A stretch of DNA of 64,000 nt from Rugamonas fusca (GTDB lineage Bacteria > Pseudomonadota > Gammaproteobacteria > Burkholderiales > Burkholderiaceae_D). Made by a program: the position numbers and the translations under genes. This document shows positions 34,371 through 43,491 of the stretch, in pieces. The DNA is taken from contig NZ_JACEZS010000005.1 in assembly GCF_014042365.1 (NCBI RefSeq), positions 1 through 64,000 on the forward strand, written 5' to 3'. Within the stretch, counting starts at the first letter, position 1. Every line of letters starts with the position of its first letter. Under the pieces are notes generated by a model, which was not told the DNA's origin, did not search any database, and saw only the letters and a program-made list of their open reading frames with translations.

Positions 34371-36498
34371 ACTGGACTCCGAAGCGCCGTCCGGCCGAGG
34401 GGTAGTCGATGCCGCCCACGCCGGGATCGACATAGCGGCTGTTCCACAGGTCGCGCAATTGCAACCGCAGTTGCCCATGGTGGTTGATGGTCCAGCGCGC
34501 CGTCAGCGTACTGTCCACGTAGCCGGACAACTGATAATCCTGGTTGGCCAGCAGCACGTTGGCAGTGGCGGCCGGGCGCGCGCCCACGTAGCGGTTGTCC
34601 AGGCTGACGAGCAAGCGCTGGTCGTACAGGCCGACGCTGGCGCCGAAGTTGGCGCTGTTGGCGGGGAACAGTTCGCCGCCGGGACGCTGGGCCAGCGGCG
34701 CCAGGGTGTAGCGGTTCAAGCTGCGCCGGTTGTTGGCGCGGCTGACGTTGGCGTAGCCGTTGAAGCCTTCGTGCTGGTAGCGCAGCTCCAGCTCCACGCC
34801 GTTGACGGTGCTGTCGCTGCTGTTGCGGGCCACCAGGTTGAAGAACGCCTGTTCCAGCGTGACCAGGTCGCGCACCCGCGTGTGGTAGGCCGTCAGCGTG
34901 CCGTTCCAGTGCGGCGCGGCCGGCGTGCTCAGTTGCGCCTCCACCGTGCGCGCCTGTTGCGGTGCCAGCGCCGGGTTGCCCGTGATGTCGCCCGGCTGCA
35001 CGGCCGTGCGGTACAGCAGCTCGGCCGACGGCGCCTGGAACGCCGTACCGCCCAGCAGCTTGACGCCCCAGTCGCGCACGCGGCCGACCACGCCGGCGCG
35101 CAGCGAGCTCTGGGTGCCATACACGGAGTGGTGGTCGGCGCGCGCGCCGGCGATGGCTTGCCACGCCGCGGCCAGCGGGAACTGCCATTGCAGGTACAGG
35201 CCCGTGTTGCGCAGCGTGCGCTGGCCCGGTTCGCTGAGCTGGAACAGGTTGCCATCGGCGATGCGGTAGCGCTGGAACGACTCCAGCGTCTCGCGGTCGC
35301 GCAGCACGTCCGCGCCCAGCAGCACGCTGCTGTTCTCGCCGGGCTGCCACAGCCACTCGGCGCTGGCGTCCAGCGCGTGGTAGCCGAAGTCGCGCAGCAG
35401 GTAGTAGTCGCTGGCGCCGGTGCGCACCCGGTCCGCGTTGCCCGGTTCACCCTGGCCGTAGCTGGCGCTGGCGCGCAGCGTGTTGCGCGCATCGAGCCGG
35501 CCCGTGTAGTTCAGGCGCACAAAGCCCTGCTCCAGTTGCACGTGGCTCGGTGGGCGCAGCAGGGGATTGAGGCTGGCGTAAACGTTGTCGCTGTCCTGGC
35601 GCTGCCAGTACAGGCTGGCGCCAAATTCGTCGCGTTCTCCTTGCCAGCCGCCGCGCAGGTAGAGCGTGCCCGGGGCGCTGTCGTCGTCCGGGCTGGTGGC
35701 CACGGCCGCGTAGCGCTGGTAGTCGGGCGAGATGCGGGGCAGGCTCTGGCCGCCCCGCTCCAGCCGCGCGCCCTGCACGCCCCATGCGCCCCACCATGGC
35801 CCATGCTGGACGGCGCCGCTGCCGCTGGCGATAGTGACGTTGCGTCCATCCTTGTCCCATTCGTGGCTCAGGCCCAGGCGCTGTTCGGTGCCGGTGCGGC
35901 GCGTGATGACGTTGACGGCGCCCAGCAGCGCGTCGGCCCCGTACAGCACGGACACGGGGCCGCGCACGATCTCGATGCGTTCGATCATGCTCATGGGGAG
36001 CAACTCCAGTCCCGTCCACTGCTGCTGGGTGCTGCGGAACGCGATCGGCTGGCCGTCGAGCAGGATCTTGATGCCGCGGCTGGCCGCCTGGGCGCCGGCG
36101 TTGATGCCGCGCACGCCGAAGTTGTGGTTCAGGCCATCGTCGCTTTCGACCAGGCCGGCCACGTGAGACAGGGCTTCGGCCACGCTCTGGTAGCCGTAGC
36201 GGGCCAGGTCGTCGGCCGTGACCAGCGTGACGACGGCGGGCGTGGCGTACAGCGGGGTGGCGGTCTTGGTGGCCGTCTGCACCTTGACGCTGCGCAGCTG
36301 GTCCAGGCTCAGTTCGAACACGGTGTCGTCCTGGCTGGCCGCGCAATGCGGGCTCGTGCCCGCAGCCAGCACCAGCCACAGCGCCGCCAGCCCGGCGGCC
36401 GGGCGCGACCGATGCGTTCGGCGTTCGGCGTACGGGTCGCAGGGCGCCGGGGAACGCGGCGGGCGAGGTGAGTGCGGTGGGTGCGGTGGGTAAGGCAT
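34354..36498 (-). CDS. TonB-dependent outer-membrane receptor
   Basis: 714 residues. A basic/proline-rich N-terminus and hydrophobic stretch (GLAALWLVLAAGTSPHCAA) are followed by a motif FELSLDQLRSVKVQTATKT that may be the TonB box region, a plug domain (TPAVVTLVTADDLARYGYQSVAEALSHVAGL, IERIEIVRGPVSVLYGADALLGAVNVITR) and a 22-strand barrel ending VQYEYRF with the C-terminal aromatic. Plugs with 'SVAEALSHVAGL' are typical of receptors paired with YfiR and sensor genes. It is divergent from yfiR. Start ATG 36498 gives an unusually Pro-rich head; a later start is possible. Confidence 0.93.
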   Translation of the reverse strand: MPYPPHPPHSPRPPRSPAPCDPYAERRTHRSRPAAGLAALWLVLAAGTSPHCAASQDDTVFELSLDQLRSVKVQTATKTATPLYATPAVVTLVTADDLARYGYQSVAEALSHVAGLVESDDGLNHNFGVRGINAGAQAASRGIKILLDGQPIAFRSTQQQWTGLELLPMSMIERIEIVRGPVSVLYGADALLGAVNVITRRTGTEQRLGLSHEWDKDGRNVTIASGSGAVQHGPWWGAWGVQGARLERGGQSLPRISPDYQRYAAVATSPDDDSAPGTLYLRGGWQGERDEFGASLYWQRQDSDNVYASLNPLLRPPSHVQLEQGFVRLNYTGRLDARNTLRASASYGQGEPGNADRVRTGASDYYLLRDFGYHALDASAEWLWQPGENSSVLLGADVLRDRETLESFQRYRIADGNLFQLSEPGQRTLRNTGLYLQWQFPLAAAWQAIAGARADHHSVYGTQSSLRAGVVGRVRDWGVKLLGGTAFQAPSAELLYRTAVQPGDITGNPALAPQQARTVEAQLSTPAAPHWNGTLTAYHTRVRDLVTLEQAFFNLVARNSSDSTVNGVELELRYQHEGFNGYANVSRANNRRSLNRYTLAPLAQRPGGELFPANSANFGASVGLYDQRLLVSLDNRYVGARPAATANVLLANQDYQLSGYVDSTLTARWTINHHGQLRLQLRDLWNSRYVDPGVGGIDYPSAGRRFGVQYEYRF

Positions 36499-36871
36499 GG
36501 CCAGGCTGGCTTTCCCTTCATGGTCGGCGGGGACGTCCCCTGCTGGCCAGTATTCCCGAATTCGGACGGCGCCACAAGCGCCTTGGCATGGGGCGGGCAC
36601 ACCGGCAGGGTGGCGCCGCCGGCGCTCCCGTGGCGGACCGGGGAGATTGTGAAATGACGGGCTTGAAAGTGTGAGAAATTCGCAACGGCGGTGCGGTGGC
36701 GACGGCTTGCCCGGTGATGGCCGCCGCGTCACGCGCGGGTCAAAAAATGCCGTGTGCCGCGCGGCGCTTGGGATAGAATAAATTTGATATACAGCAAACT
36801 GGTGCGCCCCTGGGCGGGCCGGAGCAAGCCGGGTCGGAGCAAGCCGTCCGGATGGGCGCAAAAGGGGCGGG
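36499..36871. other. Divergent intergenic region receptor / yfiR-like
   Basis: 373 bases. A direct repeat GGAGCAAGCCG occurs at 36822-36832 and 36836-36846 just before the yfiR-like gene, and an AT-rich patch TAGAATAAATTTGATATAC (36775-36793) is the only promoter-like stretch seen. No gene is supported. Confidence 0.45.
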
Positions 36872-36874
36872 GTG

Positions 36875-37453
36875 ATGAAACGACGTGGCCGGTGGTGGCA
36901 ATGGTTCGGCAGCTTTGGCTGGGGTGCCAGCCTGTTGTCGCTGTCATCGCTGCTGCCATGCGCGCTGGCGGCCGACGACACGCCCTTGCCGGAACAGCAG
37001 GTCAAGGCCGCCTACATCCTCAACTTCACCCGCTACGCCAGCTGGCCGCCCGCCACCCTGGCTGACCCGCGCGCGCCGCTGGTGGTGTGCGTGATCGGGC
37101 AGGACGCCGGCGATATCGCGCGCCGCCTGCAAAGCCGGGCCGCCGGCAGCCATCCGCTGGAGCTGCGCACCATCACCCGCAACGAGGAGGGCGACGCCTG
37201 CCACGCGCTCTACATCGGCGCCTCGGAGAAGGCGCGCCAGGGGGCGCTGCTGGCGCGCTTGCGCGACCAGGCCATCCTCACCATCGGCGACTCCACCTCG
37301 TTCCTGGCTGACGGCGGCATGATCAACCTGATGCTGGTGGACGGCACCATCCGGTTCGAAGTGAACCTGGCGGCCGCCAAGCGTTCCGGCATGAGCCTCA
37401 ACCCGCGCGTGCTGGCGCTGGCCGAGCGGGTGCTGGGCGGAGCGGCCAAATGA
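36875..37453 (+). CDS. YfiR-family periplasmic protein (DUF4154)
   Basis: 192 residues; signal peptide to about residue 32 (CALA-ADD). Family marks are QQVKAAYILNFTRYASWP (41-58), VVCVIGQD, CHALYIGASE, ILTIGDSTSFLADGGMINLMLVDGTIRFEVN and AKRSGMSLNPRVLALA. C72 and C109 sit where Pseudomonas YfiR has its redox-sensitive C71-C110 pair. YfiR is a periplasmic repressor of the diguanylate cyclase YfiN; here the gene overlaps (ATGA) one for a histidine kinase instead, so the partner is probably that kinase. GTG at 36872 is an alternative start. Confidence 0.93.
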   Translation: MKRRGRWWQWFGSFGWGASLLSLSSLLPCALAADDTPLPEQQVKAAYILNFTRYASWPPATLADPRAPLVVCVIGQDAGDIARRLQSRAAGSHPLELRTITRNEEGDACHALYIGASEKARQGALLARLRDQAILTIGDSTSFLADGGMINLMLVDGTIRFEVNLAAAKRSGMSLNPRVLALAERVLGGAAK

Positions 37454-39408
37454 CGGCGTGGCGCGCGCTGCTGCGCGACCTGGCGCTGCCGCGCAAGCTG
37501 CTCCTGATGTCGGTGCTGACGACGCTGGTGGCCATGCTGGTGGCGCTGCTGGCGCTGGTGAGCTACGACTTGCTGGTGGTGCGTCCGCGCCTGGTGCAGG
37601 ACCTGGCCAGCCGCATGGACCTGGTGTCGCTCAACCTGGACGTGGACTTGAACTTCGGCGACCGGGCCGCCGCCGAGCGCACGCTGGCGGCCCTGCGCGG
37701 CACGCGCGACATCGACAGCGCCTGCCTGTTCGACGCGCGCCAGCGCATGTTCGCGCGCTACGCGCGGGCCGGCACGCCGCTGTGCGACTGGCCAGGCGAG
37801 CAGGTGGCCGGCGGCCACCGCTTCCATGGCGACCTGCTGACCATGCTGGCGCCGGTGCGCTTCGAGCACGAGGTGGTCGGTTACCTGCAGGTGGAATATG
37901 CCTTGCCGCCGCTGGCCGAACGGATGCGCCAATATGGCCTGGTGCTGGCCGTGGTGTTGATGACGCTGGTGGTGGGCGGGGTGTTGTATGCGCTCACGCT
38001 GCGCCGTCTGGTCACCCAGCCCGTGCTGGCCCTGTCGCGCGTGGCCGACCGCGTCACGCGCGAGCAACGTTATGACTTGCGGGCTCCGGTGCAGGCGCAC
38101 GACGAGATGGGCCGGCTGGCCGAGGCGTTCAACACCATGCTGGCCACCATCTCGGCGCGCGAGCACGCGCTGCGGGTCAGCCAGTCCCTGCTCAGCAACA
38201 TCATCGACAAGTCCTCGGCCATCATCTACATCAAGGACCGGGACGGGCGCTACCTGATGGTCAACCAGCGCTTTCGCGACATCCTGCCGGCCGGCGCGCC
38301 CGATCCCGTGGGCCACGTGGACGCCGACCTGTTCGCGCCGGACGTGGTGCGGGTGATCCGCGAGGCCGACCACGGCGTGCTCGTCTCCGGCCAGTCCTAC
38401 ACCTACGAGGAGGACGTGCCCGACGCCAGCGGTGCGGCGCGCACCTACATCTCCGAGAAGTTCCCCCTGATCGACGGCGACGGCAACGCCTGGGCCGTGG
38501 GCGGCGTGTCGACCGACATCAGCGAGCGCAAGAAGGGCGAACTGGAACTGATGCATTACCGCGACCGGCTGGAGGAACTGGTGCAGTTGCGCACGGCCCA
38601 GATGCAGGGGGTGAACCGGGAACTGGCCGATTCGCTGGCCACGCTGCAGCGGGCCCAGGATGAACTGGTGCGCAGCGAGAAGCTGGCCGCGCTCGGTTCG
38701 CTGGTGGCCGGCGTGGCGCACGAACTCAATACGCCGATCGGCAACAGCCTGCTGGCCGTCAGCACCCTGATCGACCAGACCCGCATCTTCGCCAAGCGGG
38801 TCGAGGAAGGCATCAAGCGCTCCACGCTGCATCACTTTATCGACGACGTCAACGCGGGCGGCGAGATCGTGCTGCGCAACCTGCACCGGGCCGTGGACCT
38901 GGTGGCCAGCTTCAAGCAGGTGGCGGTGGACCGCACCACGTCGCAGTGCCGGCCGTTCCTGCTCGATGAACTGACGGCCGAGATTTTGCTGGTGCTGGTG
39001 CCCACGGTCAAAAAGACCGGCATCAAGGTGCGCCAGGAGATTCCGCCGGGGATCGCCATGAACAGTTATCCGGGGCCGTTCGGCCAGGTGCTCATCAACC
39101 TGATCAACAACGCCCTGACGCACGCGTTCGAAGGCCGCGCGGATGGCGAGATTGTCGTTGGCGCCCGCCCGCTGGCGCCCGATTCGGTCGAGGTGACGGT
39201 GCGCGACAACGGCTGCGGCATCGCGCCCGAGCACATGGGCCGCATCTACGACCCGTTCTTCACCACCAAGCTGGGCAAGGGCGGCTCCGGGCTGGGGCTC
39301 AACATCGTCTACAACATCGTGTATGGCTTGCTGCGCGGGCGCATCGAAGTGGACAGCACGCTGGGCCAGGGCACGCGCTTCGTGCTGACCCTGCCCCTCA
39401 ACAGCTGA
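37450..39408 (+). CDS. HAMP-PAS sensor histidine kinase with CHASE8-like periplasmic domain
   Basis: 652 residues. Membrane segments 16-40 and 163-186 enclose a periplasmic domain with LNLDVDLNFGDRAAAERTLAALRGTRDIDSACLFDARQRMFARY-type sequence (62-104), very like the CHASE8 sensor of YfiN. HAMP (187-240), PAS (248-360, IIYIKDRDGRYLMVNQRF), a coiled coil, the phospho-acceptor box VAHELNTPIGN (His424) and an ATPase domain with NLINNALTH, DNGCGI, GKGGSGLGL follow. No response regulator is adjacent. The H box is of the 'HELNTPIGN' subgroup. Overlap with the YfiR-like gene implies it senses YfiR release. Confidence 0.93.
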   Translation: MTAWRALLRDLALPRKLLLMSVLTTLVAMLVALLALVSYDLLVVRPRLVQDLASRMDLVSLNLDVDLNFGDRAAAERTLAALRGTRDIDSACLFDARQRMFARYARAGTPLCDWPGEQVAGGHRFHGDLLTMLAPVRFEHEVVGYLQVEYALPPLAERMRQYGLVLAVVLMTLVVGGVLYALTLRRLVTQPVLALSRVADRVTREQRYDLRAPVQAHDEMGRLAEAFNTMLATISAREHALRVSQSLLSNIIDKSSAIIYIKDRDGRYLMVNQRFRDILPAGAPDPVGHVDADLFAPDVVRVIREADHGVLVSGQSYTYEEDVPDASGAARTYISEKFPLIDGDGNAWAVGGVSTDISERKKGELELMHYRDRLEELVQLRTAQMQGVNRELADSLATLQRAQDELVRSEKLAALGSLVAGVAHELNTPIGNSLLAVSTLIDQTRIFAKRVEEGIKRSTLHHFIDDVNAGGEIVLRNLHRAVDLVASFKQVAVDRTTSQCRPFLLDELTAEILLVLVPTVKKTGIKVRQEIPPGIAMNSYPGPFGQVLINLINNALTHAFEGRADGEIVVGARPLAPDSVEVTVRDNGCGIAPEHMGRIYDPFFTTKLGKGGSGLGLNIVYNIVYGLLRGRIEVDSTLGQGTRFVLTLPLNS

Positions 39409-39411
39409 ACC

Positions 39412-40413
39412 TCAGCAGCTGATGCGGTTGGCGCACGGCGCGCCGCGCAGGTAGCAATCGAGGTTGTGCCAGGTGGTGGCGGCGATCTCGCGCATGGCTT
39501 CCACCGTGAAGAAGCCCTGGTGGCCCGTCACCAGCACGTTGGGGAAGGTCAGCAGCAGCTGGAACACGTCGTCGTCGAGGATGTCGCCCAAGCGGTCGCG
39601 GAAGAACAGCGCGCTCTCCTGCTCGTACACGTCGATGGCCAGCGCGCCCAGGTGGCGCGACTTGAGAGCGTCGATCACGGCCGCCGTTTCGATCAGGCCG
39701 CCGCGCGAGGTGTTGACCAGCATGGCGCCCGGTTTCATGCGCGCCAGGCTGGCTTGGTTGATCATGTGGCGCGTGCTCTCCAGCAGCGGGCAATGCAGGG
39801 TGACGATGTCGGAGGCGGCCAGCAGGGCTGGCAGCGCCACCACCTTGCCCAGCGTGGCGAAATGGGGATCGGGCGCCGGATCGTGGCCCAGCACGCGGCA
39901 ACCGAGGCCGTGGAAGATGCGGGCCGTGGCCAGGCCGATCTGGCCCAGGCCGACGATGCCCACCGTCTTGCCGTGCAAGGTCACGCCCAGCAGGCCGTCG
40001 AGCGCGAAGTTGCCCTCGCGGACGCGGTTGTAGGCGCGGTGGGTGTGGCGGTTCAGCGTCTGCACCAGCGCCAGCGTGTGCTCGGCCACAGCTTCGGGTG
40101 CGTAGGCCGGCACGCGGGCCGCGAACATGCCCAGCCGCCCGGCCGCCTGCACATCAAGGTTGTTAAAGCCCGCGCAGCGCAGCAGCACGGCGCGCACCCC
40201 CAGCCCGTGCAAGGCGTCCAGCACGGGCGCGTCCAGGATGTCGTTGACGAACACGCACACGGCCTGGCAGTCCTGGGCCAGCGGCACCGTGTCGGCCGTC
40301 AGCGCGACGTCGTAATAGCGCAGTGTGACGTCGGCGTGGGCCGGGTGATGGGCCAGCGCTTCGTCCAGGAAGCGGCGGTCGTAGGGCTGGGTGCTGTAGA
40401 TGGCGATCTGCAT
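39412..40413 (-). CDS. ldhA: D-lactate dehydrogenase / 2-hydroxyacid dehydrogenase
   Basis: 333 residues, cytosolic; reduces pyruvate to D-lactate with NADH. The N-terminus MQIAIYSTQPYDRRFLDEA and RCAGFNNLDVQAAGRLGM are typical of LdhA. Rossmann motif VGIVGLGQIG, catalytic Arg in NTSRGG, Glu in YEQE and His in VTGHQGFFT are seen. It ends four bases from the convergent kinase gene. Substrate assignment is by family; no close context gene confirms it. Confidence 0.93.
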   Translation of the reverse strand: MQIAIYSTQPYDRRFLDEALAHHPAHADVTLRYYDVALTADTVPLAQDCQAVCVFVNDILDAPVLDALHGLGVRAVLLRCAGFNNLDVQAAGRLGMFAARVPAYAPEAVAEHTLALVQTLNRHTHRAYNRVREGNFALDGLLGVTLHGKTVGIVGLGQIGLATARIFHGLGCRVLGHDPAPDPHFATLGKVVALPALLAASDIVTLHCPLLESTRHMINQASLARMKPGAMLVNTSRGGLIETAAVIDALKSRHLGALAIDVYEQESALFFRDRLGDILDDDVFQLLLTFPNVLVTGHQGFFTVEAMREIAATTWHNLDCYLRGAPCANRISC

Positions 40414-40465
40414 GGAAGGCGGGTGGGTGGGTGGCGGCCGGTGCTGGCTTGGTACTGACAGGCAC

Positions 40466-40999
40466 TTACTCGTCGGGGATGCCGGCCAGCAGGTCGGTGA
40501 CGCCGAATTCGATGCCGGCCTGCGACAGCATGGTCGTCACCTGGCCACGGTGGTGGGTCTGGTGGTTGAAGAAGTGCAGCACCAGGCTGGACATGCGCTT
40601 GCGCGCCACCACGCCCTTGGTGTTGGTGTATTCGAGCACATGGCCCAGGTGTTCCTCGCGCACTTCGCGCACCCAGGCGTTGATGATGGCGTCCAGCTCC
40701 ATGCGGTGCGGATGCCAGTGGCCCAGCTCATAGAACTGCATCTGCGACAGGGCCGTGGGCGCGGGCATGGCGCGCATGGGCGCCAGCGCGGCGAAGTTGG
40801 CCGGATGGTGGGAAAAACGTTGCAGCCACAGCGTGTCGCCCACCACCAGGTGGTTCAGGGTGCCGAGGATGGAGCCGAAGAAGGCGCGCCGGTCGGCCAG
40901 CAGTTCTTCCTCCGGCAGCTGGACCGCCGCCTCGTACATGCGTTGGTTCATGGCCGCGTTGTAGTCGGCCAGCAGGATCAGGTTTTCGCTCAAGCTCAT
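40466..40999 (-). CDS. DinB-family protein
   Basis: 177 residues, four-helix DinB-like fold. The metal-binding histidine pattern is visible: GTLNHLVVGD (His49) and HFFNHQTHHRGQV (three spaced His, about 141-149). Members are thiol transferases or damage-inducible proteins, mostly of unknown role. Start MSLSENLILLADYN. Alone on the minus strand; 53 bases downstream of the lactate dehydrogenase gene, possibly in one transcript. Confidence 0.9.
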   Translation of the reverse strand: MSLSENLILLADYNAAMNQRMYEAAVQLPEEELLADRRAFFGSILGTLNHLVVGDTLWLQRFSHHPANFAALAPMRAMPAPTALSQMQFYELGHWHPHRMELDAIINAWVREVREEHLGHVLEYTNTKGVVARKRMSSLVLHFFNHQTHHRGQVTTMLSQAGIEFGVTDLLAGIPDE

Positions 41000-41131
41000 G
41001 CGGTGCTCCAGGGAGTGGGATGACAGATTGTCCCGCCTTCAGCGGGAAATTGCAAATTCGGCTACAGTAAAGGCCGCGGCGTGCCGTCAGTGGCGGCCGC
41101 GCGGGCAATTGCAAGGTTCAGGGGGAGCGCC

Positions 41132-41242
41132 ATGAGCGAATTACTGGCAGTGGTAGGAATTGTGGGCTTGGGTGCCAGCATCGTCGTCAACCTGGTGCTG
41201 ATCGCCTGCCTGCGCAAGGCGGATGAGGCGCGCGACCAGTAG
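41132..41242 (+). CDS. 36-residue single-pass membrane peptide
   Basis: MSELLAVVGIVGLGASIVVN then a continuing hydrophobic helix and a charged tail (LRKADEARDQ). One membrane helix spans about residues 4-27. A very strong Shine-Dalgarno (GGGGGAG) lies six bases upstream of ATG 41132, and the frame fills an otherwise empty gap between divergent and convergent genes. Small proteins of this shape often modulate larger membrane proteins, but no partner is evident. Confidence 0.7.
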   Translation: MSELLAVVGIVGLGASIVVNLVLIACLRKADEARDQ

Positions 41243-41262
41243 CTGGCCGCGCGCCGGGGGGA

Positions 41263-42561
41263 TTAGTACAGTTTGACGGGCGGCACCAGCTTGGCGCGCA
41301 GCCAGTCCACCAGCGTGTGGACGGCCATGCGGGCCATGCCGTGCAGGGCCAGCAGGTGCTTCTGGTACATCAGCCGGTACAGCAGCCGGGCCGTGGCGCC
41401 GCTGACCTGGATGCGGCGTCCCGTCACCGCGCCCGACAGCACGCCCACGGCGGCCAGCGGGCCGAGCGAGACCAGCGAACCATAGTCGCGATAGCGGAAG
41501 TCCGTGCCGCCGGGCGCGTCGCGCCGCGCCAGCAGGTCGGCCAGGAACATGGCCTGCTGGTGCGCCACCTGGGCCCGCGGCGGCACCGCGCCCTTGACGG
41601 GACAGGTGTAGCTGGCGCAGTCGCCCAGCGCGTAGATGGCCGCGTCGCCGGGCGCGCGCAAGGTGGCGTCCACCACGATCTGGTTGATCCGGTTCACGGG
41701 CAGGCCCAGCGTGCCGCACAGGGCCGGGCCTTCCACGCCGGCCGCCCACAACGTGAGGTCGGCGCGGTGCGCGTGGCCGGCCGCGTCATGCACGGCGTGC
41801 GGCGAGACGCTGGCCACGGCCGTTTCCGTCAGCACCTCGATACCCAGCGATGCCAGGTGGCGCGCGGCCCGCACCGACTGGCGCGGATGCAAATGCGGCA
41901 GCAGGAACTTGCCCCGTTCGATCACGCTGATGCGCACGTCCTGCAGCGGGTCCAGCGCATGCACCTTGTACTGGGCCAGCGCGCGGGCGCTGTGGCTCAA
42001 TTCCGCCGCCAGCTCGACGCCGGTGGCGCCGCCTCCCACGATCACCACGTGGACCTGGCCGCGCGCGGCGTCGCCGCGGGCCTTGCGCTCGCTGGCATGG
42101 ATGCAGGCGGCCACGAAGCGCTTGCGGAACGCTTCGGCCTGATTGACGTTTTCCAGCGTGAGCACGTGTTCGGCCGCGCCGGGCACATTGAAGAAATTGG
42201 TGACCGAACCGAGGGCCAGCACCAGCTTGTCGTACGGCAGGCGGCGGCGCGGCTGCACTTCCAGCCCGTCGCTGCAACGGGGCGCCAGTTCGATGCTGCG
42301 GCCGGCGCGGTCCACCGCCATCACCTCACCTTGCACGAAGTCGAAATGGTGGGCCGCCGCCTGGGCCGCGAATTCCACCTGCGTCACCTGCGGGTCGCAC
42401 TTGCCCGAGGCGACCGTGTGCAGCAGGGGCTTCCAGAAGTGGCCCGGTGCGCGGTCGATCAGCAGCACGCGTGCGCGTCCGCTTTTGCCCAGGGTGTCGC
42501 CCAGGCGCGTGGCCAGTTCCAGTCCCCCGGCGCCGCCTCCTACGATAACGATGGTCTCCAT
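41263..42561 (-). CDS. ndh: Type II NADH:quinone oxidoreductase (Ndh)
   Basis: 432 residues, membrane-associated flavoprotein that passes electrons from NADH to quinone without pumping. N-terminal FAD motif IVIVGGGAGGLELATRLG, the NADH motif VVIVGGGATGVELAAELSH, FAD-contact YALGDCASY and the C-terminal amphipathic region (KHLLALHGMARMAVHTLVDWLR) for membrane attachment are visible. Start METIVIVGG at 42561, nine bases after GGGAG; a TTG at 42576 also opens the frame. Confidence 0.93.
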   Translation of the reverse strand: METIVIVGGGAGGLELATRLGDTLGKSGRARVLLIDRAPGHFWKPLLHTVASGKCDPQVTQVEFAAQAAAHHFDFVQGEVMAVDRAGRSIELAPRCSDGLEVQPRRRLPYDKLVLALGSVTNFFNVPGAAEHVLTLENVNQAEAFRKRFVAACIHASERKARGDAARGQVHVVIVGGGATGVELAAELSHSARALAQYKVHALDPLQDVRISVIERGKFLLPHLHPRQSVRAARHLASLGIEVLTETAVASVSPHAVHDAAGHAHRADLTLWAAGVEGPALCGTLGLPVNRINQIVVDATLRAPGDAAIYALGDCASYTCPVKGAVPPRAQVAHQQAMFLADLLARRDAPGGTDFRYRDYGSLVSLGPLAAVGVLSGAVTGRRIQVSGATARLLYRLMYQKHLLALHGMARMAVHTLVDWLRAKLVPPVKLY

Positions 42562-42663
42562 GCTGTCATCTCCCAAGTGGTTGAAGAAAAGGTGTGACCG
42601 CGTCGCTGGTGCTGCGCCTGCCGGCGGCAGGCGTCCGGCGCCCGCCGTCCGTGCTTCGTTACG

Positions 42664-43362
42664 TCATGCTGCCAGGCTGTCCGCTTCCTGCGGATTGGCT
42701 GTGAACGGGCTGGTTCGCAATTCACGCAGCGCGTCGAAGGTGATGAACTGCTGCGGGCGTACGACGTCGGCCCCGTACGGCGCCACCGAGACGGTCCACA
42801 GGCCGCTCTGTTGCGCCGCCTTCAGGGCTGGCGCCACCGTGTCGATGGCGATGGCCGCTTGCGCCTCGATGCCCATCGCATGCAGCGCGTGGCCGAAGGG
42901 GCCGGGGCCGGCCTGGCCGTCGAAGCTGACACCGCCGGCCACCACGGCGAACAGGCTGGTGACGTCGGCGCCGAAGCAGTGTTCGAGCAGGGCGGCGGCC
43001 ACCGGCGCGGGCAGGTCCGACAGCACGGCCAGCTTGCAGCCGGCCGCCAGCGCGTCCTCGATCAGGGCCTGCGCGGCTGGCGAAGCCTTGGGTGGATTGG
43101 CCGCCACGGCCAGCTGGAATTGACGGTGCTTCCCGGCGTGCAGCGCGGCCACGGCGGCCTTGTCACGCAAGCCCGCGCTGGACACGGCGGCCGTGATGGC
43201 GTTGGCGTAGCCGTGGCTGGCGGCGGCCGCGCGCAGGGCCGGCAGGGTCCAGCGCAGTGACAGTTCCGCCTCCGCGAAGGCGGCGTTGCAGGCTGCAAGG
43301 TGCAGGGCTTCGGTGTCGAACAGCACACCGTCCAGGCCGAGGAAGATGACGTCGATGCTCAT
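42664..43362 (-). CDS. HAD-superfamily protein lacking the catalytic nucleophile
   Basis: 232 residues. The fold marks of CbbY/phosphoglycolate-phosphatase-like HAD proteins are there, but motif I reads IFLGLDGVLFDTE: the first Asp of the DxD nucleophile pair is Gly. Motif II is LSDLP and motif III, where a Lys followed by PAPD is expected, reads GPGPFG with no Lys. Only the acid in AIAIDTVAPA remains. It is therefore probably catalytically dead, a binding or regulatory pseudo-enzyme. The divergent gene is a CbbR-like LysR regulator. Start ATG 43362. Confidence 0.85.
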   Translation of the reverse strand: MSIDVIFLGLDGVLFDTEALHLAACNAAFAEAELSLRWTLPALRAAAASHGYANAITAAVSSAGLRDKAAVAALHAGKHRQFQLAVAANPPKASPAAQALIEDALAAGCKLAVLSDLPAPVAAALLEHCFGADVTSLFAVVAGGVSFDGQAGPGPFGHALHAMGIEAQAAIAIDTVAPALKAAQQSGLWTVSVAPYGADVVRPQQFITFDALRELRTSPFTANPQEADSLAA

Positions 43363-43491
43363 ATCGCGCTTTCTGGTTAGGTCGCAGTGGGAGGGTAACG
43401 TTAGATGCGTCACGTTAGATGAGTGTCAATATAGGGGTAGAATGAACAAAAGAAAAATTAAAGATTTTCGATAATTGATAAGGAAAAGCTT

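Noticed and set aside
34459..36471. Long plus-strand frame opposite the TonB-dependent receptor
   Set aside because: Shadow of a clear receptor gene; no domain recognised.
43363..43491. Calvin-cycle locus suggested by the CbbR-like regulator
   Set aside because: No RuBisCO, phosphoribulokinase or other Calvin-cycle gene is present; the HAD neighbour lacks its catalytic residues.
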